Positions 33,987-42,852 of a DNA stretch of 64,000 nt are shown here, one piece after another. The stretch spans positions 1 to 64,000 of the forward strand of contig DATGMB010000223.1 of the NCBI GenBank assembly GCA_035293845.1, in the 5' to 3' direction. The notes below the pieces were generated by a model that was not told where the DNA came from, did not search any database, and saw only the letters and a program-made list of their open reading frames with translations. The position numbers and the translations under genes were made by a program. Source of the stretch: DATGMB01 sp035293845. GTDB taxonomy: Bacteria > Acidobacteriota > Terriglobia > Bryobacterales > Bryobacteraceae. Positions within the stretch are counted from its first letter, which is position 1. Every line of letters starts with the position of its first letter.

Positions 33987-34898
33987 CTATTTTAACGTCT
34001 GGCCGCCGCGAACTGCTCCTGCGGATTGTGATGCAGCGAACTCCGCGAGTACCAAGGCTCCCAGTACGCCGGCGCGGGGGCCGAGCCTCGCGGGTACTAC
34101 ATACTGCTCCGCCCCTGCGGTGATGCAGGGCGCCTGGATGTAACCGTTCAGCAGCGCGGCCAGCTCGCAGCGGATGAGCGGCAGCAACCGCTGCTGCTCC
34201 ATGACACCGCCTCCGAGGACGATCCTTCGCGGCGAGAGCGTGCACACCCATGTGGCCAGTCCCAACGCGAGGTAACGGGCTTCAAGCGCCAGGCCGGGGT
34301 GGTCCGGCGGCAGCTCGCTGGCATACCGGCCCCATCGCCCGCGGACCGCCGGCCCGGAGGCCAAACCCTCCAGGCAATCGCCGTGAAACGGGCAGCAGCC
34401 GGGGTAAGGATCGGCCGCCCGGTCGTGCGGCACGCGGATGTGGCCCATCTCCGGATGAATCAGGCCGTGCACCAGGCGGCCGTTGACCATCGCGCCGCCG
34501 CCGATGCCGGTCCCGACGGTCAGGTACAGAAAATCCGAGAGCCCCTGCGCCGCGCCCCAGCGTGCTTCGCCCAGCGCCGCGCCGTTAACATCGGTATCGA
34601 ATCCCACCGGCAGAGCGAGCTCGCGGCGGAAAGAGCCGACCAGGTCGAAATCGCGCCAGCCCGTCTTCGGAGTGGACGTGATGTGGCCGTAAGTGGACGA
34701 ACCGGGCTCGAGATCCACAGGCCCGAACGACGCAATCCCCACGGCTCGCAGATCGCGGCGGAAGCGGAAGAACTCGATGGCCGCGGCCACCGTCTCCCGC
34801 GGTTCCCCGGTCGGGATCTGAATGGTCTCCAGATCTTCGGGACCCGTTCCTACCGCGCAGACGAACTTCGTGCCGCCCGCTTCGATGGCACCGAGCAT
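33987..34898 (-). CDS. ROK-family sugar kinase, fructokinase-like
   Basis: 303 aa. The ATP-binding opening is MLGAIEAGGTKFVCAVGTG. DTDVNGAALGEARWG holds the catalytic Asp. VGTGIGGGAMVNGRLVHG and the zinc-site region HPEMGHIRV, GCCPFHGDCLEGLASGPA follow. The CPFHGDCLEGLASGPA form is that of bacterial ROK fructokinases rather than glucokinases. The enzyme would phosphorylate fructose or a related hexose in the cytoplasm. The start ATG lies 2 bp after the stop codon of the upstream isomerase-like gene, so both are co-transcribed with the downstream glycosyltransferase probably following. Confidence 0.92.
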   Translation of the reverse strand: MLGAIEAGGTKFVCAVGTGPEDLETIQIPTGEPRETVAAAIEFFRFRRDLRAVGIASFGPVDLEPGSSTYGHITSTPKTGWRDFDLVGSFRRELALPVGFDTDVNGAALGEARWGAAQGLSDFLYLTVGTGIGGGAMVNGRLVHGLIHPEMGHIRVPHDRAADPYPGCCPFHGDCLEGLASGPAVRGRWGRYASELPPDHPGLALEARYLALGLATWVCTLSPRRIVLGGGVMEQQRLLPLIRCELAALLNGYIQAPCITAGAEQYVVPARLGPRAGVLGALVLAEFAASQSAGAVRGGQTLK

Positions 34899-34900
34899 CC

Positions 34901-35737
34901 TTACACCGTGCACAGCTCGACGGCGGCTTTCAGCGAGGTCATCGGGTCGCGCGTGGGAACGAACTCGTGCGCGATGAAGCCCTGGAAGCCGAGATCCGCG
35001 ATGGCCGTGGCAACGGTGCGCCAGTTCAGCTCCTGCGTGTCGTCCAATTCGTGCCGGCCCGGAACTCCGCCGGTGTGGAAATGGCCGATGTACTGGATGT
35101 TCTGCCGGATGGTGCGGATGATGTCGCCCTCCATGATCTGCATGTGGTAGATGTCGTAGAGCAGCTTCACGCGCGGCGAGTCCACGCCCTTGATGACGTC
35201 CACGCCCCACGCGGTGTGGTCGCACATGTAATCTTTGTGGTCGACCTTGCTGTTGAGCAGCTCGAGCAGCACCGTCACGCCGCGGTCCTCGGCGATTTTG
35301 GCGACGCGGCGCAATCCGGCGATGCAATTCTCCTTCCCGGCATCATCCGCCATTCCGGCGCGATTGCCGGAAAACGTGATCACGTTCGGCACCTTGGCGT
35401 CCGCCGCGCCGGCGATGCGGTCCTGAATCTCGGCCAGCAGGCGGTCATGGCTCTCCTTGCGGTTCCAGCCATCCGGGATGCGGGATTTGCCCTGAGTGAC
35501 GGTGGGGACGAGGCCGTACTTGCGGATCGTGGGCCATTCGTTCGGCTCCACCAGGTCCACGCCGCTCAGCCCCATCTCCGCGGCCTGGCGGCAGAAGTCT
35601 TCCAGAGGAACTTTGCTGTAGCACCAGCGAGCCGCCGACTGCTTCAGCCGTCCCGCCGCCGGCGCCGCGGCGGCCGGCCGTGCCTGTGCCGCCAGCGCCA
35701 ATCCCGCCGTCAGTTGTAACGCCGATCGTCTGGTCAT
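34901..35737 (-). CDS. Hydroxypyruvate isomerase-like TIM-barrel protein, Tat-exported
   Basis: 278 aa from ATG 35737. The signal MTRRSALQLTAGLALAAQA is of twin-arginine type. The AP-endonuclease-2/sugar-isomerase TIM barrel follows: MGLSGVDLVEPNEW, VPNVITFSGNRAG, VTVLLELLNSK, VKLLYDIYHMQIMEGDI, IGHFHTGGVPGRHEL and GFIAHEFVP. Glu and His residues in LLELLNSK, YDIYHMQ and HFHTG are the expected metal and acid-base ligands. The family includes hydroxypyruvate isomerase, but export implies a periplasmic sugar or keto-acid substrate. It is the first gene of an operon with the ROK kinase. Confidence 0.88.
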   Translation of the reverse strand: MTRRSALQLTAGLALAAQARPAAAAPAAGRLKQSAARWCYSKVPLEDFCRQAAEMGLSGVDLVEPNEWPTIRKYGLVPTVTQGKSRIPDGWNRKESHDRLLAEIQDRIAGAADAKVPNVITFSGNRAGMADDAGKENCIAGLRRVAKIAEDRGVTVLLELLNSKVDHKDYMCDHTAWGVDVIKGVDSPRVKLLYDIYHMQIMEGDIIRTIRQNIQYIGHFHTGGVPGRHELDDTQELNWRTVATAIADLGFQGFIAHEFVPTRDPMTSLKAAVELCTV

Positions 35738-35807
35738 GATGGGCCATGTTATCAAGGATCAGGACTGCCGGCGCTGCGGCGCCCTGCCTTTGATAAAATT
35801 CCATTCC

Positions 35808-36839
35808 ATGCAGCGGAGGACTTTCCTCAAGACGGCGGCCGCCCTGGGCGCGCCCGCCATACTCGGCGCGGACGATAAATCCGGCACGCGGCTCCCGATT
35901 CTCGGCTCCGGCGATCACACCTACGAAGTCCACCACGATTGGGGCGAGCTGCCCGCGAGCATCCGGTACGGCAACACCCACGGCGTGGTCGAAGACTCGC
36001 AGGGCCGCATCTATATCCACCACACCGTCAATGCCGCGAGCGAAAGCTCCGACTCGATGGTGGTTTTCGACGAAAAAGGCAAGTTCGTGAAGTCCTGGGG
36101 CAAGGAGTTCAAGGGCGGCGCGCACGGGCTTCACATCCGCAAAGAGGGCTCGACCGAGTTCCTCTACCTCTGCGACACACAGCGCGGCGTGATCGTGAAA
36201 GCAACGCTCGACGGCGAAACCGTCTACAGCCTCGGCTATCCCGAGCAATCTGAGGCTTACAAGCCAGGGCCCGACGGCAAGCGTCCCAAATGGAGCCCGA
36301 CGAATCTCGCCGTCGCGCCCAACGGCGACCTGTTCGTCGGCGACGGCTACGGATCGAGCTACATCCTGCAATACAACGCCAAAGGCGAGTATCTGCGTAC
36401 CTTCGGCGGCAAAGGCAAGGAGCCGGGCCGCGTCGATTGCCCGCACGGCATCGCTGTCGATACGCGCGGCGTCGAGCCGATCCTGACCGTGGCCGACCGC
36501 ACCAATAACCGCATCCAGCGGTTCACGCTTGCCGGCCAGCACATCGATTTCATCGAGGGCACCAACCTGCCGTGCCATTTCCACTATTTCCGGAACGGCG
36601 ATGTTGTGGTGCCCGATCTGGGCGCGCGCGTGACGCTGATGGACCGGCAGAACCGCGTCATCGAGCACCTCGGCGACGATTCCGCGAGCAACTGGAGAGA
36701 GACGCGCAAGCTGACGCGCGAACACTTCCAGCCCGGTAAGTTCGTCTGTCCGCACGGCGCCTGCTTCGACCACGCGGGGAATATTTTCGTGGTGGAGTGG
36801 GTCGAGGTGGGGCGGGTCACGAAGCTGCGGAAGGTGTGA
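35808..36839 (+). CDS. NHL-repeat beta-propeller protein with Tat-like signal
   Basis: 343 aa from ATG 35808. MQRRTFLKTAAALGAPAILG is a twin-arginine-like signal. The mature part has repeated NHL/SMP-30-like blades: NTHGVVEDSQGRIYIHHTV, PTNLAVAPNGDLFVGDGYGS, CPHGIAVDTRGVEPILTVAD and CPHGACFDHAGNIFVVEWVE. The repeats of HG and a following Asp suggest metal-assisted catalysis or ligand binding, as in peptidyl-alpha-hydroxyglycine lyase-like or lactonase-like propellers. It is divergent from the isomerase gene. The substrate is unknown. Confidence 0.9.
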   Translation: MQRRTFLKTAAALGAPAILGADDKSGTRLPILGSGDHTYEVHHDWGELPASIRYGNTHGVVEDSQGRIYIHHTVNAASESSDSMVVFDEKGKFVKSWGKEFKGGAHGLHIRKEGSTEFLYLCDTQRGVIVKATLDGETVYSLGYPEQSEAYKPGPDGKRPKWSPTNLAVAPNGDLFVGDGYGSSYILQYNAKGEYLRTFGGKGKEPGRVDCPHGIAVDTRGVEPILTVADRTNNRIQRFTLAGQHIDFIEGTNLPCHFHYFRNGDVVVPDLGARVTLMDRQNRVIEHLGDDSASNWRETRKLTREHFQPGKFVCPHGACFDHAGNIFVVEWVEVGRVTKLRKV

Positions 36840-36860
36840 AGTTGCGATAATAGAGGCTGG

Positions 36861-37106
36861 ATGAGCATCCAGATCACTGTCACGCTGGAAGAGGAGTTGC
36901 TCGCGCGATTGAAGCAGGAGAGCGAGGTTAAGGGGCAGTCCCTGGACAAGACCATTGAGGGGTTGCTGCGCTCGGGGCTGACAACTCCTGCTGGCCGGCA
37001 GCGTGCAAATATTACGCCGTTCCATAGCGGTCCCCCAAATCCCGCGGTGAACCTCGACTGTAGTGCCGAGTTGCTGGAGCAGATCGAAGGTCCCCTCCGC
37101 CTGTGA
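36861..37106 (+). CDS. VapB-type antitoxin (ribbon-helix-helix)
   Basis: 81 aa. N-terminal MSIQITVTLEEELLARLKQE is a ribbon-helix-helix DNA-binding strand-helix pattern, continuing GQSLDKTIEGLLRSGL. The C-terminal 35 residues (GPPNPAVNLDCSAELLEQIE) are loose and would wrap the toxin. It overlaps the PIN toxin start by GTGA (37103-37106), the normal order for VapBC modules. It should repress its own promoter in the ~20 bp upstream. Confidence 0.85.
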   Translation: MSIQITVTLEEELLARLKQESEVKGQSLDKTIEGLLRSGLTTPAGRQRANITPFHSGPPNPAVNLDCSAELLEQIEGPLRL

Positions 37107-37531
37107 TCCTCATCGATATCAACCTGCTGATCTACGCGTATCACGCTGAAACACCGCATCACGCAGCAGCGCTCGCCTGGTTCGGCACGGTCCTCGGGCG
37201 GGGTGAACTGCTCGGTGTACCAATTCCAGTCGCGTGGGGGTTTCTACGGGTCAGCACAACCGCGCGGATGTGGCCGAACCCGGCGGCTCCAGATCAAGCG
37301 TTCGCCATGCTGAATGAATTTCTGGCCATCGATACTGTGGTTCTGATTGACCACGGCCCGCGGCACCTGCAAATACTCCAAGAACTCCTCACCCGCTACA
37401 ACATCGCCGGTCCCAAGGTAAGCGACGCCGTCCTGGCCGCCTTCGCCATCGAGCACAACGCCACGCTCGCTTCCACGGACCGCGACTTCGCCCGCTTCGA
37501 ATCCCTCCGCTGGGTCAATCCGATCGCCTGA
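37103..37531 (+). CDS. VapC-type PIN-domain toxin
   Basis: 142 aa from GTG 37103. The PIN domain acidic residues are visible: Asp5 in MILIDINLLIYAYH, a second site near GFLRVSTTAR, and the late Asp residues in GPKVSDAVLAAFAIEHNATL and ASTDRDFARFESL. The family cuts RNA, often initiator tRNA or rRNA. It is translationally coupled to the upstream antitoxin. Everything needed for a working toxin-antitoxin pair appears intact. Confidence 0.9.
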   Translation: MILIDINLLIYAYHAETPHHAAALAWFGTVLGRGELLGVPIPVAWGFLRVSTTARMWPNPAAPDQAFAMLNEFLAIDTVVLIDHGPRHLQILQELLTRYNIAGPKVSDAVLAAFAIEHNATLASTDRDFARFESLRWVNPIA

Positions 37532-37555
37532 CTCCTGTGTTAGGATGACGGCGCT

Positions 37556-38259
37556 ATGCGTCTCCTGTCGTGTCTTGTTTTCGCCAGCGCCCTGTTCGCC
37601 GCGTCGCCGGAGGAATTCAGCACCCCGAAGGGCAAACTGGAGCTCACGCCCATCCAGCACGCCAGCCTCATGATTCAGGCCGCCGGCAAAATCATTATGT
37701 CGACCCTGCGCAGGGCTCCTACGACGGCCTGCCCCAGGCCGATTACATCCTCATCACCGATATCCATGGCGACCATATGGCGCCGGCGATCGTCGACAAA
37801 CTCAAGAAGCCCGGGACCGTGATCCTTGCGCCTAAGGCCGTGGCCGCGACGGTCACGAGCGCCACCGTGATCTCGAACGGCGAGACGAAGACGATCGGCG
37901 ATTTCACGGTCGAGGCCATCCCGATGTACAACCTGAAGCCGGCGGCCAACGGCACGATCTACCACGAAAAGGGCCGCGGTAACGGCTACATCGTTACCTA
38001 CGGCGGCAAGCGCTTTTACTTCTCGGGCGACACCGAAGGCATCCCGGAAATGAAGGCGCTGCGGAACATCGACGTGGCGTTCGTCTGCATGAATCTGCCG
38101 TACACCATGACGCCCGAAGCCGCGGCCGAGGCCGTCCGTGCGTTCCATCCGGCCATCGTTTATCCGTACCACTACCGCGGCTCGGATACCGCGATCTTTG
38201 CCAAGGCGCTCGCGGGCACTGGTATCGAGGTGCGCCAGCGCGACTGGTACGCGAAGTAG
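37556..38259 (+). pseudogene. Secreted MBL-fold hydrolase, frameshifted
   Basis: The start MRLLSCLVFASALFAASPEE is a signal peptide, followed by GKLELTPIQHASLMIQAAGK. At about 37696-37700 the coding frame shifts: frame 1 runs KIIMSTLRRAPT and into nonsense, while frame 2 gives YVDPAQGSYDGLPQADYILI. Inserting one base after ATCATT would join the two. The rest has TDIHGDHMAPAIVD, GRGNGYIVTYGGKRFYFSGD, and AFHPAIVYPYHYRGSD, as in MBL-fold hydrolases of the YtkL/UlaG-like group. A true frameshift mutation or a sequence error are both possible. If functional it would be ~234 aa and exported. Confidence 0.85.
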
Positions 38260-38341
38260 CGCGGCCGGCGCTTGCGCCCGCCGCATACGATCGGAACTGC
38301 ACTTTAACGCTAAAACCTGCTATGCTCGCGGTCTGGAGCAA

Positions 38342-39637
38342 ATGATGACGCGACGCGATTATCTCCAAGTCCTGGGCGCCGCCGCGGCCGCGGCCCCGTT
38401 CGCCCGATCCGCTGCGGCGGCCGGCACCGAAGAAGACCGGGCCCGGCGCATGCAATGGTGGCACCAGGCGCGCTTCGGCATGTTCATCCACTGGGGCCTT
38501 TACAGCGTGCTCGGGCGCCACGAATGGGTGATGGAAAACGAGGGCATCCCCGTCGCCGAATACGAGCAGCTCGCCAAACAGTTCAAGCCCAAGCCGAACG
38601 CTGCCCGGGAATGGGCGCGGCTGGCGCGCCAGGCCGGACAGAAGTACATGGTGATGACGACCAAGCATCACGAGGGCTTCTGCAATTTCGATACGAAGCT
38701 GACCGACTATTGCGCGCCCAAGCAAGGCCCCGGCCGAGACCTGGTCCGCGAGTACGTTGAAGCCGCGCGCGCCGAAGGCCTCCGCGTGGGCTTTTACTAT
38801 TCCCTGATGGACTGGCACCATCCCGATGGCGCGCGCTGCGCCACCGACGAGGCCGCCCGCCGCCGCTTCGTGGAATACACACACGGGCTGATCCGCGAGC
38901 TGATGACCAACTACGGGAAGATCGACGTGCTGTGGTACGACGTCGCCTGGCCGCTCGATGCGAAGGGCTGGGAGTCGGAGAAGATGAACGAGATGGTGTT
39001 CAAACTCCAGCCGGACATCATCGTGAATAACCGCAACAAGCTGGAAGGCGATTTCGCGACGCCCGAGCAGCGCATCCAGGCGGAAAAACGCGCTTGGGAA
39101 TCCTGCATGACGATGAACGACAGTTGGGGCTACCAGCGCGCCGACGACAATTGGAAGACTCCCAAGACCATCGTGCGCAACCTCATCACCTGCGCGCACG
39201 ATACCGGCAACTACCTGCTCAACATCGGCCCGAAGCCGGACGGCTCGGTACCCGAGGAATCCGTGCGCATCCTGACCGCGGTCGGCAAGTGGATGGACCG
39301 CAATGGCCAGGCCATCTACCAGACCGACCCTTGCCAGCCGCATCGCTCCAACTACGCCAGCTTCACGCGAACAGGCAACACGCTCTACATGCACGTGCAC
39401 TTCTGGCCCGGCTCGACCGTGGCCCTGGCCGGATTGAGGAACCAGGTGAAGTCCGCGCGCCTGCTCGCTACAGGCAAAGAGGTCAAATTCGAGCAGGAGA
39501 AATTCCGCGTCCGCTTTACCGGGTTGCCGGAGCAGGCGCCGGACACTCCGGTCACGACGCTGGCAATCGAGTGCGACGGCGAGCCGCGCCAGGATACGGA
39601 TTTCGTGCGGAAAGAGCGGCCGAGGCTGAAGGCGTAA
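38342..39637 (+). CDS. GH29 alpha-L-fucosidase, exported
   Basis: 431 aa. A Tat-type start (MTRRDYLQVLGAAAAAAPFA) precedes the catalytic barrel. GH29 landmarks: WWHQARFGMFIHWGLYSV, YMVMTTKHHEGFCNFDTKLT, VGFYYSLMDWHHPD and YGKIDVLWYDVAWPL, where the Asp of LWYD is the expected nucleophile. NLITCAHDTGNYLLNIGPKP follows, as usual. The C-terminal ~90 residues form a beta-sandwich. It should release terminal alpha-L-fucose from glycans outside the cytoplasm. A second ATG one codon later is equally possible as the start. Next to carbohydrate kinase and isomerase genes, it suggests polysaccharide scavenging. Confidence 0.93.
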   Translation: MMTRRDYLQVLGAAAAAAPFARSAAAAGTEEDRARRMQWWHQARFGMFIHWGLYSVLGRHEWVMENEGIPVAEYEQLAKQFKPKPNAAREWARLARQAGQKYMVMTTKHHEGFCNFDTKLTDYCAPKQGPGRDLVREYVEAARAEGLRVGFYYSLMDWHHPDGARCATDEAARRRFVEYTHGLIRELMTNYGKIDVLWYDVAWPLDAKGWESEKMNEMVFKLQPDIIVNNRNKLEGDFATPEQRIQAEKRAWESCMTMNDSWGYQRADDNWKTPKTIVRNLITCAHDTGNYLLNIGPKPDGSVPEESVRILTAVGKWMDRNGQAIYQTDPCQPHRSNYASFTRTGNTLYMHVHFWPGSTVALAGLRNQVKSARLLATGKEVKFEQEKFRVRFTGLPEQAPDTPVTTLAIECDGEPRQDTDFVRKERPRLKA

Positions 39638-39690
39638 GCCGCCGCACGCACCGGGCCGAGCCGCTGGCGGCCAGTGGTATGGTGGATGGT

Positions 39691-39957
39691 ATGGCGACCA
39701 TCAAGATCACCATCACCCTGCCGGAGCATCAGCTTGAAGAGATCCGGAAACGCGTCGCGGCGGAAGACTCCCCGAGCATCTCCGGTTTCATTCAGCAAGC
39801 TGTCCAGAAGTCCCTGGAGAACGCCGCGGCGTTTCGCTCCATGATCGCGGAAGGGCTGGATGCCACCGGTGGCCCGCCCAAGCCGCGGGAACGCGCGTGG
39901 GCCAGGAAGATGCTCTCGCCAGGAAAACGCCGGACCAAACCCCGGAAGGTTGCGTGA
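39691..39957 (+). CDS. CopG/ParD-like antitoxin (ribbon-helix-helix)
   Basis: 88 aa. Starts MATIKITITLPEHQLEEIRK, an RHH strand and helix, followed by SPSISGFIQQAVQKSLEN. The C-terminal region is basic (RAWARKMLSPGKRRTKPRKV) and would be expected to bind the toxin. The stop overlaps the start of the PIN toxin by GTGA. It is the second RHH-PIN pair within 3 kb. Confidence 0.85.
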   Translation: MATIKITITLPEHQLEEIRKRVAAEDSPSISGFIQQAVQKSLENAAAFRSMIAEGLDATGGPPKPRERAWARKMLSPGKRRTKPRKVA

Positions 39958-40331
39958 ACGGGATCGTTTTCGACGCCGGCGGCCTGATTGCGCTCGAGCG
40001 GAATGATCGCCGGGTCCTTCTCACCCTCAATGCCGCGCTCGAAGAAGATGCTCGCATCCTGGTTCCCGCCACGGCTCTCGCGCAGGTCATCCGGAACCCG
40101 GCCAGGCAGGTACGCGTTTGGCGTATGATCCAGTTCGATCAGACGGAGGTGGTCCCGTTGGACGGTTCTCATGCACAGGCCGTCGGAGCGATGCTCGCAC
40201 AGACTGGCACTTCGGACATCGCCGATGCGCACGTCGTTATCTGCGCTCAGGTCGGGCGATATGCGGTGATTACCAGCGACCCACTCGATCTGAGACGGCT
40301 GGATCCGAAGCTCCGTGTGATAGCCGTGTGA
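39954..40331 (+). CDS. PIN-domain toxin
   Basis: 125 aa from GTG 39954. GIVFDAGGLIALERNDRR contains the first catalytic Asp. Further acidic residues are in LVPATALAQVIRNPARQ (replaced by Gln at the usual Glu) and SDIADAHVVICAQ, with ITSDPLDLRRLDP at the end. The arrangement fits the VapC/FitB-like PIN family. It is coupled with the upstream antitoxin and convergent with topA (25-bp gap). The Gln at the second acidic position may lower activity; other residues could compensate. Confidence 0.85.
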   Translation: MNGIVFDAGGLIALERNDRRVLLTLNAALEEDARILVPATALAQVIRNPARQVRVWRMIQFDQTEVVPLDGSHAQAVGAMLAQTGTSDIADAHVVICAQVGRYAVITSDPLDLRRLDPKLRVIAV

Positions 40332-40356
40332 ACGGAAGGGGATCTCGCGCCGCCCC

Positions 40357-42780
40357 TTATGCGCTCACCGGCTGCGGCGCCGGCTGCTTGTGTTTGCATT
40401 CGTTGTTCGGGCACTGCCACACCGGACCGGCCTTGAGCCACTTCTCGATCATGTACGGGCTGCCGCACTCCGGGCACTTCTCGGCGATCGGCTTGCCCCA
40501 GGCGACGAAATTGCATTCGGGCCAGCGGTTGCAGCCGTAAAACGTCTTGCCCTTGCGGGAACGGCGCTCCACCACTTCGCCCTCAGAGCACTCCGGGCAC
40601 TTCACCCCGATGGTCTTCTGCTTGACGAACTTGCAGGTAGGATAATTGCTGCACGCGGTGAACTCGCCGAAGCGGCCGCTCTTGAGCACCAAGTTGCTGC
40701 CGCACTGCGGGCACTTCTCGTCGAGCGGCACGTCGGCCTTCTTCTGCTGTCCGCCGATGGGCTTGGTCGTTTTGCAATCGGGATAGCCGGTGCAGGCGTA
40801 GAACGTCCCGAAGCGCCCCTTCTTGAGGACCATCGGACGGCCGCAGTTCTCGCAGTATTCCTCATCGCCCTGCTCGGATAAATCGACCTTATCGACATCC
40901 GGCAGATCGACGGTAAGCTCGCGCGTGTAGGTGCAGTCGGGGTAGCCGGTGCAGGCGATGAAACTGCCGTGCCGGCCCCACTTGATCACCAGCGGTTTGC
41001 CGCACTTCTCGCACGTCAAGTCGGTGGGCTTCTCCATCCGCTTGATGTCGGTCATGTGCTCTTCGGCGTGCTTCAGATCCTTATCGAAGCGGTCGTAGAA
41101 CTCCGACATGGCGGCGCGCCAGTCGACCTTGCCCTCTTCAATATCGTCGAGGTCCTGCTCCATGCGAGCCGTGTAGTGGACGTCGAAAATATCATCGAAG
41201 CTTTCGAGCAGCAGGTCGGTGACCACCATGCCGAGCTCGGTCGGGATAAAGCGGCCGCCTTCCTTGCTGACGTACTCGCGCTCCTGAATCGTCGAGAGAA
41301 TCGACGCGTACGTCGACGGCCGGCCGACGCCATCGGCTTCAAGCCGCTTCACCAGCGTCGCTTCGTTGTACCGCGGAGGCGGCTCGGTGAAATGCTGCTC
41401 CGGACGCAGCTCTTTGAGACGCAGCACCTCGCCTTCGGCCACGGCCGGCAGCCTGTGCTTCATCTCCTCGTCGTCTTCGTCGGGCTGGTCTTTGCCTTCC
41501 TGATAAACCTTGAGGAAGCCCTCGAATTTGAGCACGCTGCCGGTCGCGCGGAAGAGATAATCCACGCCGTTTTTACCTTTCGCGCTCACGTCGATGGTCG
41601 TCTGGTCGTACACCGCCGGCACCATCTGGCACGCCACGAAGCGGTTCCAGATCAGCCGGTACAGCTTCATCTCGTCTTCGGCCAGGTACTTGGCGACCAC
41701 TTCCGGAGTGAACGCCATGGAAGTCGGGCGGATGGCTTCGTGCGCGTCCTGCGCTTCCTTCTTGGACTTGTAAACGTTGGCCGTTTCCGGCAGGAACTCC
41801 TTGCCGTAGCGCTCAGCGATGAAATCCCGCACGTCGCGGATGGCATCCTCGGAAATGCGCGTCGAATCGGTGCGCATGTACGTGATCAGGCCGACGGCGC
41901 CTTCCTTGCCGATCTCGACGCCCTCATACAGCCGCTGCGCGAGCATCATCGTGCGCTTTACGCTGAAGCGCAGCTTGCGCGAGGATTCCTGCTGCAGGGT
42001 CGAAGTGATGAACGGCGCCACCGGGTTGCGCCGCTTCTCGCGCCGCCCCACGGATTTCACGACGTAGTCCACGCCTTCGAGCGCGGCCAGAACTTCATCC
42101 GAGGCCTGCTGATTCGCGATCTCCGCCGGCTGGTCGTTGATGCGCGCCAAACGCGCGGTGAGCAGCGGCGGCTTTTTCGCGTGCAGATCGGCGTCGAGCG
42201 TCCAGTATTCCTTGGGAACGAAGGCGCGGATTTCGCGCTCGCGCTCGACGATCAGCCGAAGCGCCACGGTCTGCACGCGCCCCGCCGAAAGCCCGCGCCG
42301 CACCTTATCCCACAGCAGCGGCGAGATCTTGTAGCCGACCAGACGATCGAGCACGCGGCGCGCCTGCTGTGCATCGACCAGATGTACGTCCACCTGGCCC
42401 GGCTTCTCGAATGCCTTCTCGATGGCGCGCTTGGTGATCTCGTTGAACATCACGCGGTAGATCCGCGGACCGTTTTTGCCGTTGCTGAGCTCTTCCTGCA
42501 GGTGATAGCAGATGGCTTCGCCTTCGCGGTCCGGGTCGGCCGCCAGGTACACGTCCTGCACCTTCTTGGCGGTCTGCTTCAACTCCGCGATCAATTTCTT
42601 CTTGCCTTCGATGACCTCGTAGCGCGGCTCGAAGCCCTTCTCGATATCGACCGCGAGGTCCCGCTTGGGGAGATCTTTGATGTGTCCGAGCGAAGCTTTA
42701 ACAATGTACTGCTTGCCCAGGTACTTATTGATGGTCTTCGCCTTTGCGGGCGACTCCACGATTACCAGAGCCTTTGCCAT
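40357..42780 (-). CDS. topA: DNA topoisomerase I (type IA)
   Basis: 807 aa. The TOPRIM domain opens with ALVIVESPAKAKTINKYLG and holds LAADPDREGEAICYHL. VGYKISPLLWDKVRRGLSAG is the conserved gate region. YMRTDSTRIS contains the catalytic tyrosine. The C-terminus has five C4 zinc ribbons, for example CEKCGKPLVIKWGRHGSFIA, CENCGRPMVLKKG, CPQCGSNLVLKSG and CPECGSPYMIEKW. The enzyme relaxes negative supercoils. It lies 72 bp downstream of dprA on the same strand, the usual dprA-topA order in bacteria. Confidence 0.98.
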   Translation of the reverse strand: MAKALVIVESPAKAKTINKYLGKQYIVKASLGHIKDLPKRDLAVDIEKGFEPRYEVIEGKKKLIAELKQTAKKVQDVYLAADPDREGEAICYHLQEELSNGKNGPRIYRVMFNEITKRAIEKAFEKPGQVDVHLVDAQQARRVLDRLVGYKISPLLWDKVRRGLSAGRVQTVALRLIVEREREIRAFVPKEYWTLDADLHAKKPPLLTARLARINDQPAEIANQQASDEVLAALEGVDYVVKSVGRREKRRNPVAPFITSTLQQESSRKLRFSVKRTMMLAQRLYEGVEIGKEGAVGLITYMRTDSTRISEDAIRDVRDFIAERYGKEFLPETANVYKSKKEAQDAHEAIRPTSMAFTPEVVAKYLAEDEMKLYRLIWNRFVACQMVPAVYDQTTIDVSAKGKNGVDYLFRATGSVLKFEGFLKVYQEGKDQPDEDDEEMKHRLPAVAEGEVLRLKELRPEQHFTEPPPRYNEATLVKRLEADGVGRPSTYASILSTIQEREYVSKEGGRFIPTELGMVVTDLLLESFDDIFDVHYTARMEQDLDDIEEGKVDWRAAMSEFYDRFDKDLKHAEEHMTDIKRMEKPTDLTCEKCGKPLVIKWGRHGSFIACTGYPDCTYTRELTVDLPDVDKVDLSEQGDEEYCENCGRPMVLKKGRFGTFYACTGYPDCKTTKPIGGQQKKADVPLDEKCPQCGSNLVLKSGRFGEFTACSNYPTCKFVKQKTIGVKCPECSEGEVVERRSRKGKTFYGCNRWPECNFVAWGKPIAEKCPECGSPYMIEKWLKAGPVWQCPNNECKHKQPAPQPVSA

Positions 42781-42852
42781 ATTGAGACTTTCAGAATTGC
42801 GGCGGGCCGGACTGCCAGACCCTCTGTATTGATTCCCGTTTCCGCAGTGACG

